NCBI GenBank assembly: GCA_007644065.1
Contig: VJWN01000026.1
Coordinates: 248,001 to 312,000, forward strand
Length of the DNA: 64,000 nucleotides
Direction of reading: 5' to 3'
Origin: Margaritispora aquatica
Taxonomy: Eukaryota; Ascomycota; Leotiomycetes; Helotiales; Discinellaceae
Shown piece by piece: positions 22,852 through 34,700 of this stretch. A program made the position numbers and the translations under genes. Below the pieces are notes generated by a model, which saw only the letters and a program-made list of their open reading frames with translations, had not been told where the DNA came from and searched no databases. Each line of letters starts with the position of its first letter. Position 1 is the first letter of the stretch.

Positions 22852-23783
22852 ATGCCTTTGAAGAGCCCCACAGGCAAGATCTTGTTGACTGGTGGGACTG
22901 GCAAGGTCTCAAGTCGTCTTGCTCCTCTCTTGTCTGCTGATGGTTATACAACTTTACTCGCTTCTCGATCGGGTGCCACGCCCTCGAACCCCTCTTTCCA
23001 TGGCGTTAAATTCGATTGGCTTGATCCAGAAACATATGCTGAGCTATTCAGACATGGGACGATATCAGCAGTCTTCCTCGTGGCGCCATCTATCATGGAT
23101 TGTTTTCCTCTAATGAAAGCGTTCATCGACATCGCCGTTCAGAATGGGGTAAAGCGATACGTCCTCCTGAGTGCGAGTCTGATAGAGGTAGGGGATGGAC
23201 CAATCATGGGACAAGTCGCAAAGTACATCATGTCAGTGGGTGTCGAATATACGATCCTAAGACCGACTTGGTTCATGGAGGACTTCTCGGAAATGCAGCA
23301 TGCTGTCACGATCCGCGATGAAGATCGTATTGTGACGGCTGCAGGGGATGGGAAGATCCCGTTTGTGTCTGCGGATGACATTGCGGCTGTTGCGTTTAGA
23401 GCTCTCACTGATGAGATTGCGCATAATACCGAACATCTTATTCTTGGCCCGAAGTTATGGTCGTATGATGAGGTACGTTTCTTGTCTGATACTTTCAATG
23501 GATGTTGCTAACTTGGTTTTTCCAGGTAGCACAGCTCTTGACAGAGAAGCTTGGTCAAAAGATCACACATGTCAAGATCACAGAAGCAGAGCTTGCAGCT
23601 GGAATGGCGCAGTTTATGGCTAGTGATTATGCCACTCTTCTGGCGCAGCTGGATACTGCTGTTAGTAACGGTGCGGACGAGAGGATGAACGATGTTGTGG
23701 AGACGGTGATAGGGAGGAAACCTGTAGGGTTTGAGGCGTATGTTGATGGGTGTGTGGAGAGAGGGGTTTGGGATAGGAAGTAG
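22852..23783 (+). CDS. NmrA/EasG-like NAD(P)-dependent oxidoreductase
   Basis: Two exons (22852-23472 and 23526-23783) give 292 residues, the usual length of the EasG/FgaFS (agroclavine dehydrogenase/festuclavine synthase) family within the NmrA-like atypical SDRs. The N-terminus has the Rossmann motif ILLTGGTGKVSSRL (about residues 10-23), followed by RSG at the NADP-discriminating position, and the helix region KRYVLLSAS. The typical segment YTILRPTWFMEDF is present. Family members reduce imines or enals, but many fungal copies have nothing to do with ergot alkaloids, and no prenyltransferase or other alkaloid gene is visible here. It follows the Zn2Cys6 gene on the same strand. Confidence 0.85.
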
Positions 23784-25442
23784 AGGATGGAGATGGAGGT
23801 GATAACGACGAGGCGTGCCTACATAAGCGTGTGATCTGAAGCTGTCTTGTTTAGCTTAAACATCTTAGCTATAAGGAAAATCATTGCGTGCATCCAATGT
23901 ACATCACACCAAGAATCACGAGAAGATTTCCAATTTGCATGTCCAATAGGCAATGTAAAGTCTCTAAATAAACCCCAACCCAGGGGAAAGATAAACCATC
24001 AAACCAAACAAATTTGTGGGCCTCTCAATGAACTTGCGACATGCAAGACCTTGCGAACGCACACACAACAGAAAGAATGAAATCTCTCGACAGTTTCAAC
24101 AATCAATATCAATATATATGTACCTAGGTAGATAGATATCTTACTCTTGGAGCTAGGTTACTTGATGCCCTGTCAGACCTTTCCTCTACAATATAAACCC
24201 CCTTCTTTCACTCTCACTACGGTGCACCACGTCCCCATTTCCAATTCACTCGCTGGATGTACGAGCATGTCAGCATTCAAAGCAGAATCACCTCGTGAGA
24301 TCTATCTTACTTGCATGTTGGTGCTCGTAAATATGGACCACGGAAATACCACCCTGGTGCTGTCTTTGCTTGCTTGGTTCCATTCTAGTCCTTCTCCACT
24401 ACTCACCTTTCCCTACAGGATTAGCCAGTAAAACGAGGTAATCTCACATAGGGAGGTAGGTAGGTCGATTGAGGAGGTAGTATTCTGAGCGTCTTCCTCG
24501 GCGAATCGCGATATTGTGGCCCTTTGCTTGTTGAGGTAGTGAAAGGGCGAGTGCAAGTACCTTATGTACACAAGTCTTCCTGGTGTAACTAGGGGTCTGT
24601 GGAGACTGTGGAGGAGAGTAGGGTATTTCATGATCAAATACCCACTTCGACGCTCGGTGTCGAGTTCGAAGAGGAAGGTGTTGGTTTATGTTTGTGTTTG
24701 GATCTGAGATAGAGGCCATCTCATCTTCCGTTTCAAGCTCCCATTTGCATTCTTGCATTTCACCACATACGTTGTCCAATGACACGTCGCTCCTCGTAAG
24801 CTAAGCTACCACAAGCTACCTACCTACCTACCTAAGCAAGCAGCGCAACAAGCATCCTCGGAGCGGTCGAACACCAGCACCGATTTCTCTAGCGAATGGG
24901 TTTCTTGGTGCTCATGCGGTGGAGACGTGGAGGAAAGTCGTGAAGTCAAGTAACGAGTGGAGAAGATGAGGGGTTGAGGTGAGCGCGAGATATCCAGTAA
25001 GTGAGGGTGCGTCGAGAGACTTCTCTAGAGCCGGTGAGCTGAGATGATACTCGTGTGTGGAAGACTGGGCTGGTAACTTGTAAGCGGATCTTCCTCCACC
25101 CATGGGGGAGTTGGTACTGTGGGAGATGGGAGATGGGAGAGATGTTTTGTTCCCTGCTGGATGGATGGATGAATGGATGGACGGTCACCTCATGCGTGAG
25201 GTGGATACGTAGCATTCGTTCTGGTCTTGGTTATGAGGAAAACCCCTAGCTCGCTTAAGCTCTACTAAACTATGATCAGGTGCATATAGAGAGAGGTATC
25301 TCATGTATATAAAGTCTTCCTCCTATCTTACCAATCTTATCCTATCCTCACAGATACTCTAACCACTGATCTCACTCTCCATCGCTACCTACTCATCAGC
25401 CGACTCGATCAAACGAACTCACTTATCCACAAAATAGCAAAG
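23784..25442. other. 1.7-kb region without a supported gene
   Basis: Only short overlapping frames with low-complexity translations were seen on both strands. TACC/GGTA microrepeats occur near 24121, 24455 and 24819-24834. The right end carries the TATA box and leader of the small secreted protein gene. Confidence 0.5.
25306..25314 (+). promoter_or_regulatory. TATA box of the small secreted protein gene
   Basis: The sequence TATATAAAG lies 129 bp upstream of the predicted ATG at 25443, followed by a C/T-rich leader as in many strongly expressed fungal genes. Confidence 0.5.
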
Positions 25443-26047
25443 ATGGTGCTATCATCGGTGTTGCTTCTAAGCATGCTCACCCTCACTCCCTTCCACCAGG
25501 CTCTCGTGACAGCTGCTCCAACAGCAGGAACCGTGGATGCTGCTCCGTATTTCAATCCTAGGCCTAGGATGCCAAGTTTGCTAGATTCAAATCTGACGTA
25601 TGCTGATTTAGTCGCTATGCCTACTCCCGGTGCGATTCTCTATTCTTTTTCAGATACTCGTGTCTTTACAAACCCAAACACACATCCATTCACTCCCCAG
25701 CCCAAACCTGAAATTCCACATCCTAATCAAAGGAACCGCAAACACGACACAAACAACTACATAGCAACATAAATCACTAAATACAAATAGAATGGGCGAA
25801 AACCACCTTCAACTCTCCCTCTACCACCAACAGCACGATCCAGAAACGCAGCGTCTCATGCGACGTGCCGCAAAAACAATGCATCCTCAACGATGCGGTG
25901 ATATGCTACAACTTCCTCACGACGCTGAACACGTAGCCGTGCACCGTTGTCGGGCTGGGAGGGAGTTTCAACAATTTCTGCTCCTCGGGCGCTTGTACCG
26001 TGCGGGGGATCAATATTGGGAGTGCGGCTAATCCATTGTCTTATTGA
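25443..26047 (+). pseudogene. Small secreted Cys-rich protein, interrupted by in-frame TAG
   Basis: Exon 1 (25443-25629) codes a clear signal peptide, MVLSSVLLLSMLTLTP onward, cleaved near VTA-APT. A 161-bp GT-AG intron leads to exon 2 (25791-26047), which in the same frame gives a KR processing-like site, then SCDVPQKQC and YNFLTTLNT. A TAG at 25934-25936 stops translation there, but the frame stays open and protein-like for 36 more codons (PCTVVGLGGSFNNFC...), ending at a natural TGA followed by TAA. The complete frame would carry six cysteines, three on each side of the TAG counting from the KR site, so the stop splits the Cys set. Function is unknown; small size, secretion and cysteines resemble fungal effector-like or surface proteins. 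It is classed as a pseudogene, but readthrough, a sequencing error or an unusually short 39-bp intron cannot be ruled out. Confidence 0.6.
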
Positions 26048-28000
26048 TAAGTTTGTTTTTTTCTCTCTCGGGGAGGGATGGGGCTTGTTTGTTTGTGGTT
26101 TTCTGTTTTGCGTGGTGGTAGGGACGTGGGAGAGGCTGAGTGGTGGTTTTCTCTGGCGGTTATTCGATCATGGATATTGGCTAATGGAACCTACAGTCGT
26201 GATTTAGCGTGGGTTGTTAGTGCCGTCTCGTATGGTTGTTATACCACGCCTGGGTATGCTGGAGCTGGTGAGTTTGAACTTATCCTCTCTGGCCCCTCTT
26301 GGCCTTCACCACTTCGTGTTAGGTGATATGCTGACGGAGGCTCAGGAGCTGACACTTCGTACGGGAATGGTAATTTATGGGTATTGACTGAAATTTTCAA
26401 CAATTGAGCTTGGGATTCGGAGGGGAAGAGTAGGTGAGCTCGTTTAGCTCGGTTTGATGTTTCTAATTTACGGGCTGAGCAAGAGTGTCTAAGTTTGTGT
26501 ACAGTAAGTGCTAAGATGGCGGGTTCAGGAGGCATAAATAGCGAGATAGGAGTTCGCTTATGATGAGTTTTCTGTTTGTGTGAAGTTGTAATATGCTTCG
26601 TCGAGTGAGTGAGTAAAATGACACCGTAATAGTATATTGAGGGTACATTGAAAACATATTGCATTGGAGGGGACATACACAAAAAACTTAAGAAACAGAC
26701 ATCTTCATCTCGTTTCTCATAACTGACAGTCCCGCAAATAGCACCAACAAGCTTTTGAGCTACTCCTTACGGTACCAATATCTAGTCAAGTACGAGCAGA
26801 GAGGGCACAGGCCAAATGGTTACCCTGCAATGTTGACTATATGTTTTTATGGTATTGCCAAGCCGATTTATGTGAGATCATGAAAGCGACAAGTTAAATA
26901 CGCCTTAAAGAAAGTAAAAAAGCCTCTCCCCTGATAACATATCGAACAAAGTTAAGTTGGCCCTCCTCTGTACAATGGCACTTCTATCTCGCTTAAACAT
27001 ATATCCGAACAGTTGCAGCACAACCTACCAACCACACATCACACCAACGACCAAAGTCCAACACTGCATATTTGTTGCACGTCTCATCGCTCACCCTGGT
27101 TCTGAGCCAAACGCATTAACCACTTCCTGGGAGCCCGAGGTATTTGTGCATGCTCTCGAGCCAGCGCTCCTCATCACAAGCAGATAGGTACTTGACGCGA
27201 TGGCTTAGTCTTCACTACTATTCTTTTCTTTAAGGATAGGCAATCACAAATTCTGAAACAAGAAAACACTTGCAATCCATTTAAAACTTTCAAATTTCAC
27301 AATGACAACCTCAAAACCATGACCACGTGAACGTTAACGATGCACCCAATCAACCAGCCGAACACCACAAACCCGACTCATACAAACACCAAAAATCTTT
27401 GCTGCACATCGCATTTTTCTCGCCCTCCAGGGCGCGCCCTTGTCATACATGTGCTGCAGTCTGCGGTGCGTGGCGCTGGGTTGGGCGGGTTGGTTAAAGG
27501 GCCCGGGTTGTAATTGGGTGGATGTCGAAGGGCGCATAGAGGGCGTCGCTGTGTGGTGTTGGTGATGTTGGTGATGTTGGTGATGTTGGATAAAAGGATG
27601 CATTGGGTTTGCTTGTCAATTTGTAGATATGAGAATTCATAGGAACTAGGAGGTGTGAGCTGGAGTTGCAGATCGACGATTGCTGGAAAAATTAAGTCAA
27701 TTGTGTGTTGATATGAGTTATTAAAGAAAGTGATTGAGTTTGTAAAAAGTATAAAATGGAATGATTTGCATCTTATTCTGTACAATATTTCAATCATTTG
27801 ATTCAAGGAGATTAATGCAATTGTTATCAGTGTGCAGAAATTGAAGTAGCACAAGCTGCATGTCTTCTGATTTGGAATACCAGATTGCAGATGACTTTCA
27901 CCCTATCTGGATTATCAGACATTATACAATTATTCACCTAGATATTTGCCACCCCCAAATGCGGGTACTTCCTTCCACTTCCCCGGTTCACTTCACCCTT
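26048..28000. other. 2-kb region without a supported gene
   Basis: Contains the presumed 3' UTR of the small secreted gene and, at its right end, that of the GH43-like gene. Three tandem GGTGATGTT units occur near 27560-27586. Open frames here are short, His/Thr-rich or AT-rich and were not accepted as genes. Confidence 0.5.
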
Positions 28001-30058
28001 TTATTGGACGATTGCATACCACTTAATCTGCTTGCTCAAGACCTGAATCGGTGCCGTCTTTCCCTCCGGGCCCCGATAACTAACCTGGTTTGCACCAATT
28101 GCAAACAGAGTCCTTGTGCTAGTATTGATGTTGAAGGCAGGCGTGCTGTAATCCTGGAGTAAGGTACACATCGGTGTGACACTGGCACTCACAAGAGCCA
28201 TGCCGAGTCGATCTCCTTTCTTGACAGCTGCATTGAGTGGAACACGGACAACTTCGAAAGCCTGAGACTCGGGGACAACGTTGTAGGTTGTGAGAGTCTC
28301 CCAGACATAGCGGGGTGTGTAGAAATTAGTGTTGTTGGAGTAGCGAAAGATGGTGATGGTTAGGTTGGCAGTTGGCTCGATGGTGGCGACATTAACGCCA
28401 ACTTCCGTGAGATTGCCAGTCTTGGACGAGGCCCAGGTTTGGTAGAGTTGGTAAGATGGAAGGTTGCATGAAGCAGAGTAGATTGCTGACTCGCCAGAGC
28501 CATCTGTTGCAGAGATGGCGAGACCAGAGGCAGGGAGGTTGGAGACAGCACCTTGAGCGAATGTAACGGACACTGATTTTGAAGTTGAGCAATCGAGCTG
28601 TTGAAGGGTGCCATCGTTGTTGAATTCGAGTTTCTGTATCTGGTGGCCATGGGTGGCAGTGCGAGTCCCTGTAAGTGGTGCGGTTTTGATGATGTCTGCA
28701 ATGTGCAGATATGTAGCTTGTCCTCCAGACGTGGAAGGCAATGTTAAGACACCGCCAGTTTGGCCCCCACATGTGTCTGCACTGATAATTTGCCTCTGCC
28801 ATGGTCCAGCGAGGGTCTTGGATCGGTAGACGATTAGTAGAGTGCCATCGCAGTACCCACAGGTGTTTGAAGCTGTGATGTAAAAGTAATCTCCTCGCTT
28901 AAAAATATCTGGTGATTCTGCTTCATAATCCACGAGATCTTGTGCTGCACTAATGACATGGTATGCACTGCCAGTTGTGTTGAGCATGCTAGGTGTAAGC
29001 ATTTGCACATACATTGATTGCAAGAACGGAGGCCAAATTGATGCGCCGAGAGTGCTGAAATCAATCAATGAATAGACCAGATAGCCTGTGCCATCGATGA
29101 CGTGAACGGTGAAGTCTCCTGCTTGGAAGGGTCCTGCAGGCTGGAAGCCCACGAGAGCTCGATTGGCATTTTTCACATAACCGCCAGTAGGACTAGAACT
29201 ACTGAACGTCACATATCCTGGAGAGCCAACATTCACCCATAAACTATAGCAGTGTAAGCGAAAACTCAAAGCATCTCTTTTGGAATCGAGCCCTTTGTTC
29301 ATGCAGAGGAGCAATAAAAGACGATAACAACTTACACATAATTTTTGTTAGTTGCGCTATAGACGATATGTGGTCTCCCACAGCTGCCTAGACAAAATTA
29401 GTCATTGCCATTGAGAAACTCTGAGTTGAGATTGACCATACCTGAGTTTGCTGCCAGACATAGAGTCTGAAGCTCAGTAGTCGGATAGTCAAACAACAGT
29501 CCATTGAAGTACCATGTTTTGAGCTGCTAGAATATTAGCCAAATATTTTTGAGATCAGCATTTCGAAAGATATCCGATCAGTTCTCTTTTGAAACTTTGA
29601 GGAGATATCTCTCGAGATTTAAAACATAAGGTGTGTTTAGATAATATTGAAAAAGGGCTACAAACATCGGAAGATGAGTACGAAGAAACACCTAGATGAG
29701 AGAAGGTCAAGTCAGTCGCATGATCGCAATGTCTTGGAGAGTTGCAAACTTGGTTAGATGTTAAGCAGGAATGTAACGTCTCAAGGACATCAAGCATGGA
29801 TTTCAGTGGTAGTGTAAGTAAGAGACAAGAAAACTCACCACAGAACTCCTCTCCACAACCTTTCGGCAGTCCGTACCAAATATATGCACCTCCAAGAAAG
29901 TCGATCTTGTCACTGGTAAGGTCTATAGCATTGCCATTGGTGTCAAAACGATACAAGACCGAGTTACTGAAGGTCGCAGTAACAGAAGCCGTTGCCGAAG
30001 TGAATTGTATGACAGAGCTAGCCAACAAAAGAGCTTGTACCACAGAAGGGATCCACAT
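28001..30058 (-). CDS. Secreted glycoside hydrolase, GH43-like
   Basis: Five exons on the minus strand (30058-29839, 29691-29666, 29523-29442, 29387-29336, 29243-28001) give 540 residues; exon 2 is only 26 nt. A signal peptide (MWIPSVVQALLLASSVIQF) is followed by a five-bladed propeller-type region with GGAYIWYGLP, GVSSYSSSDLKTWYFNG and ESPDIFKRGDYFYITAS, characteristic of GH43 enzymes of the exo-galactanase/arabinofuranosidase-like groups. The Glu in YEAESPDIF and Asp residues in the first blade are candidates for the catalytic acids. The C-terminal ~160 residues (LTEVGVNVATIEPTANLTI) form a beta-rich accessory domain. Many N-glycosylation sequons support secretion. It probably trims side-chain sugars of plant cell-wall polysaccharide; the exact substrate is open. 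Confidence 0.82.
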
Positions 30059-31701
30059 GTTGAAAGATGATGTAGCTAGTGATGAGGGTAGTAGGAGAAT
30101 ACATCTTGGGTCACCTTGGGGTTTATATAGAAAAACAGTTGCGATACTACATTCGCTAAAGTGGTGTCTACCTTGCATATCATTGCAAATGTAAACAAGA
30201 AATGGGCCCCAGTTCTCACATGCGGGGTACCCCGTCTTTGCTTTCCACGCGGGCCTTTTAGTGCAGACTCATTTCATGGTGTTGGTAAAGTGCTGCAGTA
30301 AATGGCTGGTGAGGAAGTGGAGGGACGGGCGAGAAGGTGGACGGTGGACGGATGACTTCCTCATACCCCATATTTTGACAATTTTCTCACGGAGCACGAC
30401 TACGGGAGTTGTATTTTGAGTGAAGACCCATATTCGGTGTTTTCTAAACCGCCGAAGAACGTTCACCGAGGCTTGGAGAATTGGGCCCTTGTTATTTGGG
30501 GGAAAATTGGTGGTTGAGGAAAGTGAATTGAAATGGTAGCTCGATCGAGGGTGGCTCGCTATGCGAGGTGCTGCTATTCTAGGTTGCATTGCATGATTTC
30601 TGTACGGGAAATATCAGACAGCATCATTATGAATGTGCATTGAAATGGACTCTACTTTCTACTCGCTGCATAATCTAGTAATGTTAGGATTTTATTGCTA
30701 CCAGAACATATATGCACCTAGGGATGTATGAGCTTGTGTGCCAAGACATTCCAGAACATAGGATAAACTCGGTGAAGAAAGATAGCGAAAACAAGCCAAT
30801 GACCTGAAAGTCACCAATTGCAGCATATTTTTCTTTGAAATGGGTGGTAATATGATTCTGGATGAAAGATGATTGATAATCTTCTTGAAGTGAGATGGAG
30901 GTTTTATTGTTCACTAGGTGAAGGTGGGCAGTGAGGGCTACCTTAGGTACCTTAGATACCTTAAGTACCTACCTTAGTATCGAAGGTCATGTGATCAAGA
31001 CCAAATGTACCAGCGTCGATGGGTCTGATCCCCACCTCAATTAAGCTTATTTGAGCCTCATCGATCTTAAATATCATGATAGCGAAGTTCTTTCTCTTGA
31101 AAACATAACTTTTCTGATACGAATCCATATGCAAAATTTCTTCTCGGAACTCTTCCAAAAGTGGCGGAAAGAGAGCTGCAGATGCGCAGAGCTCTTTGAA
31201 AGAAGGTCTAAGGCTTTGACGACTTCAAGAAGTTGAGTTATGTTGGTTTGAAAATGTCTATTCTATCGCCCGGTTCTTTGTTGTTGAAAATGTCGAATTT
31301 TCGAAATGGTGTTCCAGGTTGCAAGTGGCTTGGCTGTCCTAAGGTAAAGGTAAGTGCCGAGTTTGGCCCGCTTGGCCCAAAGGAGCAAGGGCTCTTCACT
31401 CTTCAACCATCAACGCGACGAAGCTTTTGCTCAATTCGATTTTGTTTATCCAAAATTCCATCATTTCTTGTCGCAGATCTTGAATGGAGAAATCTTGCAA
31501 TTCCTCATATTTTGACGCAAATTTCGGGGCGTCTGCTTGACCCTGTGTGTCATTCACTTCACGACGCCAAAACAACACCTCAACCGCGAAATGAATCAGC
31601 CTTGAATAAACGCCAAACCTCAAATCCTAGCGACACAAAATTGAATCGCGTATTATTTCTTTACAAGGTGGTAGTGAACTTGCTAGGAGCATTGTCTCGT
31701 C
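30059..31701. other. 1.6-kb divergent intergenic region
   Basis: Upstream of both the GH43-like gene (minus) and the YTA7-like gene (plus). A block of TACCTTAGG/TACCTTAAG units sits at about 30949-30976. The last ~450 bp is probably the leader of the YTA7-like gene. No gene is supported. Confidence 0.5.
30121..30130 (-). promoter_or_regulatory. TATA box of the GH43-like gene
   Basis: On the minus strand the sequence reads CTATATAAAC, 63 bp upstream of the start codon at 30058. Confidence 0.5.
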
Positions 31702-34700
31702 ATGCCAGTCAAGCGAAGAATCGACAATTTCGATCCCAACAAGTCCGATTCAGCGGACACAGATTTTGATCCTACTGAAGTTAGAGCTTCTGCGAAGAAA
31801 CCACAGCGATCCTCGAAGAAGTCGACTGGAGGTACCAAAAAGCGCACCAAACAACATAAATACAGAGGCTCAGACGTATCGGATGATGATGTAGACGACA
31901 GTCTAGACGAGTTATCTTTCGACGATCCAGAGACCGAAGAAGACGAACCGGTAGAGATGAGTGGGTCAGGTCGAGCAGTTCGGAAGGCGGCGAAGAAAGC
32001 AGTAAACTATGGGGAGGATTCGGAAAGTGATGTTGCAGACATTGTTGGCGACATCGATGAAGACTCGGACGAACCTAAAAAGCGACCTGCAAGCAAGCGA
32101 ACGCGAAAAGTTTTGTCAGACAACGAAGACTCAATAGAGGAAGAGCCAGTCCCTAAGAGAAAAAAGATAGTTAAGCTCAAGATTGGAACACCTCAAGCTC
32201 AGCGCCCGACCCGAGCTACCAGTGCAGCCCGCAAATTTGGGCGTGGCAGTGCGGAGCCAACTTCCGCTGGAATTGTTCCTCGCAGGACTACACGAGCACA
32301 TACCGAAGAAGGTGATGAACCAATCGCCCTATCAAATTCTGGTAATCATGTAATTCGGGAGGGTCGAAGCCCTGAACCAATTGGGCGAAGGGCGATCAGA
32401 GGTGGAAAGGGGATGAAAATGCCAGCTCCAACTATAAAGGAAGAACTCCATGAGTCTAGCTCGTATGATCAAGAGGTTGGAGATATTACCATGGCGACAG
32501 AGATTGCTGGCACGGATGATCAAGATGATCAAGATGAAATTGAACCTGCATCAGCACCAATCGAGGAAATAAATCAAAATACGACGATGGATGATGAGCT
32601 GGGAGCTGATGAGGGAGCAGCTCAACCTACCGTACTACCTGTTGTTGAAGACGACGATGATGAAGAAGATGATATACCCATTGCCAGAGGAGCACGGACA
32701 AGAGGATCGCGAGCTGGGCTGCAACTTGATGAAAGCGAAGATGCTTCTAGTGCGCCTGCGGAATTAGCTTCCGGCCCTCGAAGATTGACTCGAGGTACGA
32801 AGTCGAAGTCAAAAAAATCAGGAGCAGGAGCCAGCAGTGATAATGAGTTTAACCCTGCCAACGAAGCTTCCGAGGACGAGCTGTCTGCCTCTGATCGTTC
32901 CCCGACCAAGAAAGGTAATGATGATGGCTACGTCTCAAGTCCCATGGGAAGAGGGCGGCGTGGAAACAGAGTCAAATCTAAAAGTAGTTCACGGCGTCGG
33001 GATAGCCCTGGTTCTGAAGAATTGCTTGACGAAGATGAATTAGCTGAAGAACTTCAAGAACTGCAAAAAGATAAAGGTCGTAAAAGGCGTGCGGTTCGGG
33101 AGGAGGCTGCTATCGAGTATACTAGGTCAGAGGGCCGTGCTAGGAAAAAGGTTGACTACAGCATCAAGCCAATGGATCAAATCTATGCAGCTGATGAAGA
33201 TGAAGACGATGCTCCCACAGCTTCCACTCCCAACAGGAAGGCGAGGGGAGGGCGAAATGGTAACAGAGATACCTATGAACGTATGATGCACTCGACATTT
33301 GGTCCTTTCGGAGGAGGTGGAGGTCCTCAGCCGGCAATTGGTGGCCCATGGGGGACTGGCGCGATTGGTGGTGTTGATTCTGATAGCAGTGACGACGAGA
33401 CAATGATTCGACCCTCTGGTGTAGGCGGAAATATAGGCATGACTCCCACGTCGGCAATGCCTCATTCTCTGCTTCCTGGTCTTGGCCAGGCCAACAATCC
33501 CGAGAACGCGGCAGCCATGCAAGGCACGCCGGCCAATCTTGGTAAAATCAAAAGTCAGAAGGCCTTGGCTGACGCTGATCCTCTGGGTGTTGATCAAAAT
33601 GTCGATTTCAGTAAAATTGGAGGACTTGAGGGTCATATCGATCAGTTGAAAGAAATGGTTCAGATGCCACTTCTCTACCCAGAATTATTCCTAAAGTTCC
33701 ATGTCACACCCCCTCGCGGTGTGTTGTTCCATGGACCACCAGGTACTGGTAAGACATTACTAGCCAGAGCTCTTGCTGCCCAAGTAGGATCTGGAGGACG
33801 GAAGATCACCTTTTACATGCGAAAAGGTGCAGATGCTTTGAGCAAATGGGTTGGAGAAGCAGAAAGGCAACTTCGGCTCTTATTCGAAGAGGCAAGGAAA
33901 ACCCAGCCAAGTATTATCTTTTTTGATGAAATTGATGGTCTTGCACCAGTTCGATCGAGTAAACAAGAGCAAATCCATGCATCTATTGTCTCAACACTGC
34001 TGGCGCTCATGGATGGTATGGATGGCCGAGGACAAGTTATTGTCATTGGCGCAACCAACAGACCAGATAATATCGATCCCGCTCTCAGGAGGCCGGGTCG
34101 GTTTGACAGAGAATTTTATTTCCCTCTTCCCGACATTGAGGCTAGAAAGTCTATTCTCAACATCCACACAAGAGATTGGGGAATCGATGATGCGTTCAAG
34201 ACCTCTCTAGCTCATGTCACGAAAGGATATGGGGGCGCCGACCTCAGAGCTCTCTGCACGGAGGCTGCTTTAAATGCTATTCAGCGCACATTTCCACAGA
34301 TCTATTCCTCCAACGATAAGCTCAAGGTTGATGAAAGTAAGATTAAGGTCACGGCTAAAGATTTCATGCTCTCTGTCAAGAAGATGATACCTTCGTCTGA
34401 GCGATCTACCTCATCAGGTGCAGCGCCTCTGCCAAAAAGCGTTGAGCCTCTTCTTCGTGAGCAGCTAAAGAAAATCGAAGGCGTTTTGGATGGTTTGATC
34501 CCAATCAAGAAGAAAACAACGGCTTTGCAAGAAGCCATGTATGAGCAATATGAGGACGATGACCATGGATTTGGACGAGAAACCTTACAACAAGATTTCG
34601 AGAAATCTAGGGTCTTCCGCCCACGACTCTTGATCTGTGGAGAACCTGGCATGGGCCAGTCTTATCTTGGAGGTGCTATTCTCAACCATTTCGAGGGACT

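Noticed and set aside
22852..23783. Ergot-alkaloid gene cluster
   Set aside because: Only one EasG-like reductase is present; no dimethylallyltryptophan synthase, methyltransferase or other alkaloid enzyme is in the window.
26239..26682. Minus-strand 147-codon frame
   Set aside because: No recognisable domain or family; probably a chance frame in the 3' region of the small secreted gene.
27334..27854. Minus-strand His/Thr-rich frames
   Set aside because: Explained by the GGTGATGTT repeat and AT-rich sequence.
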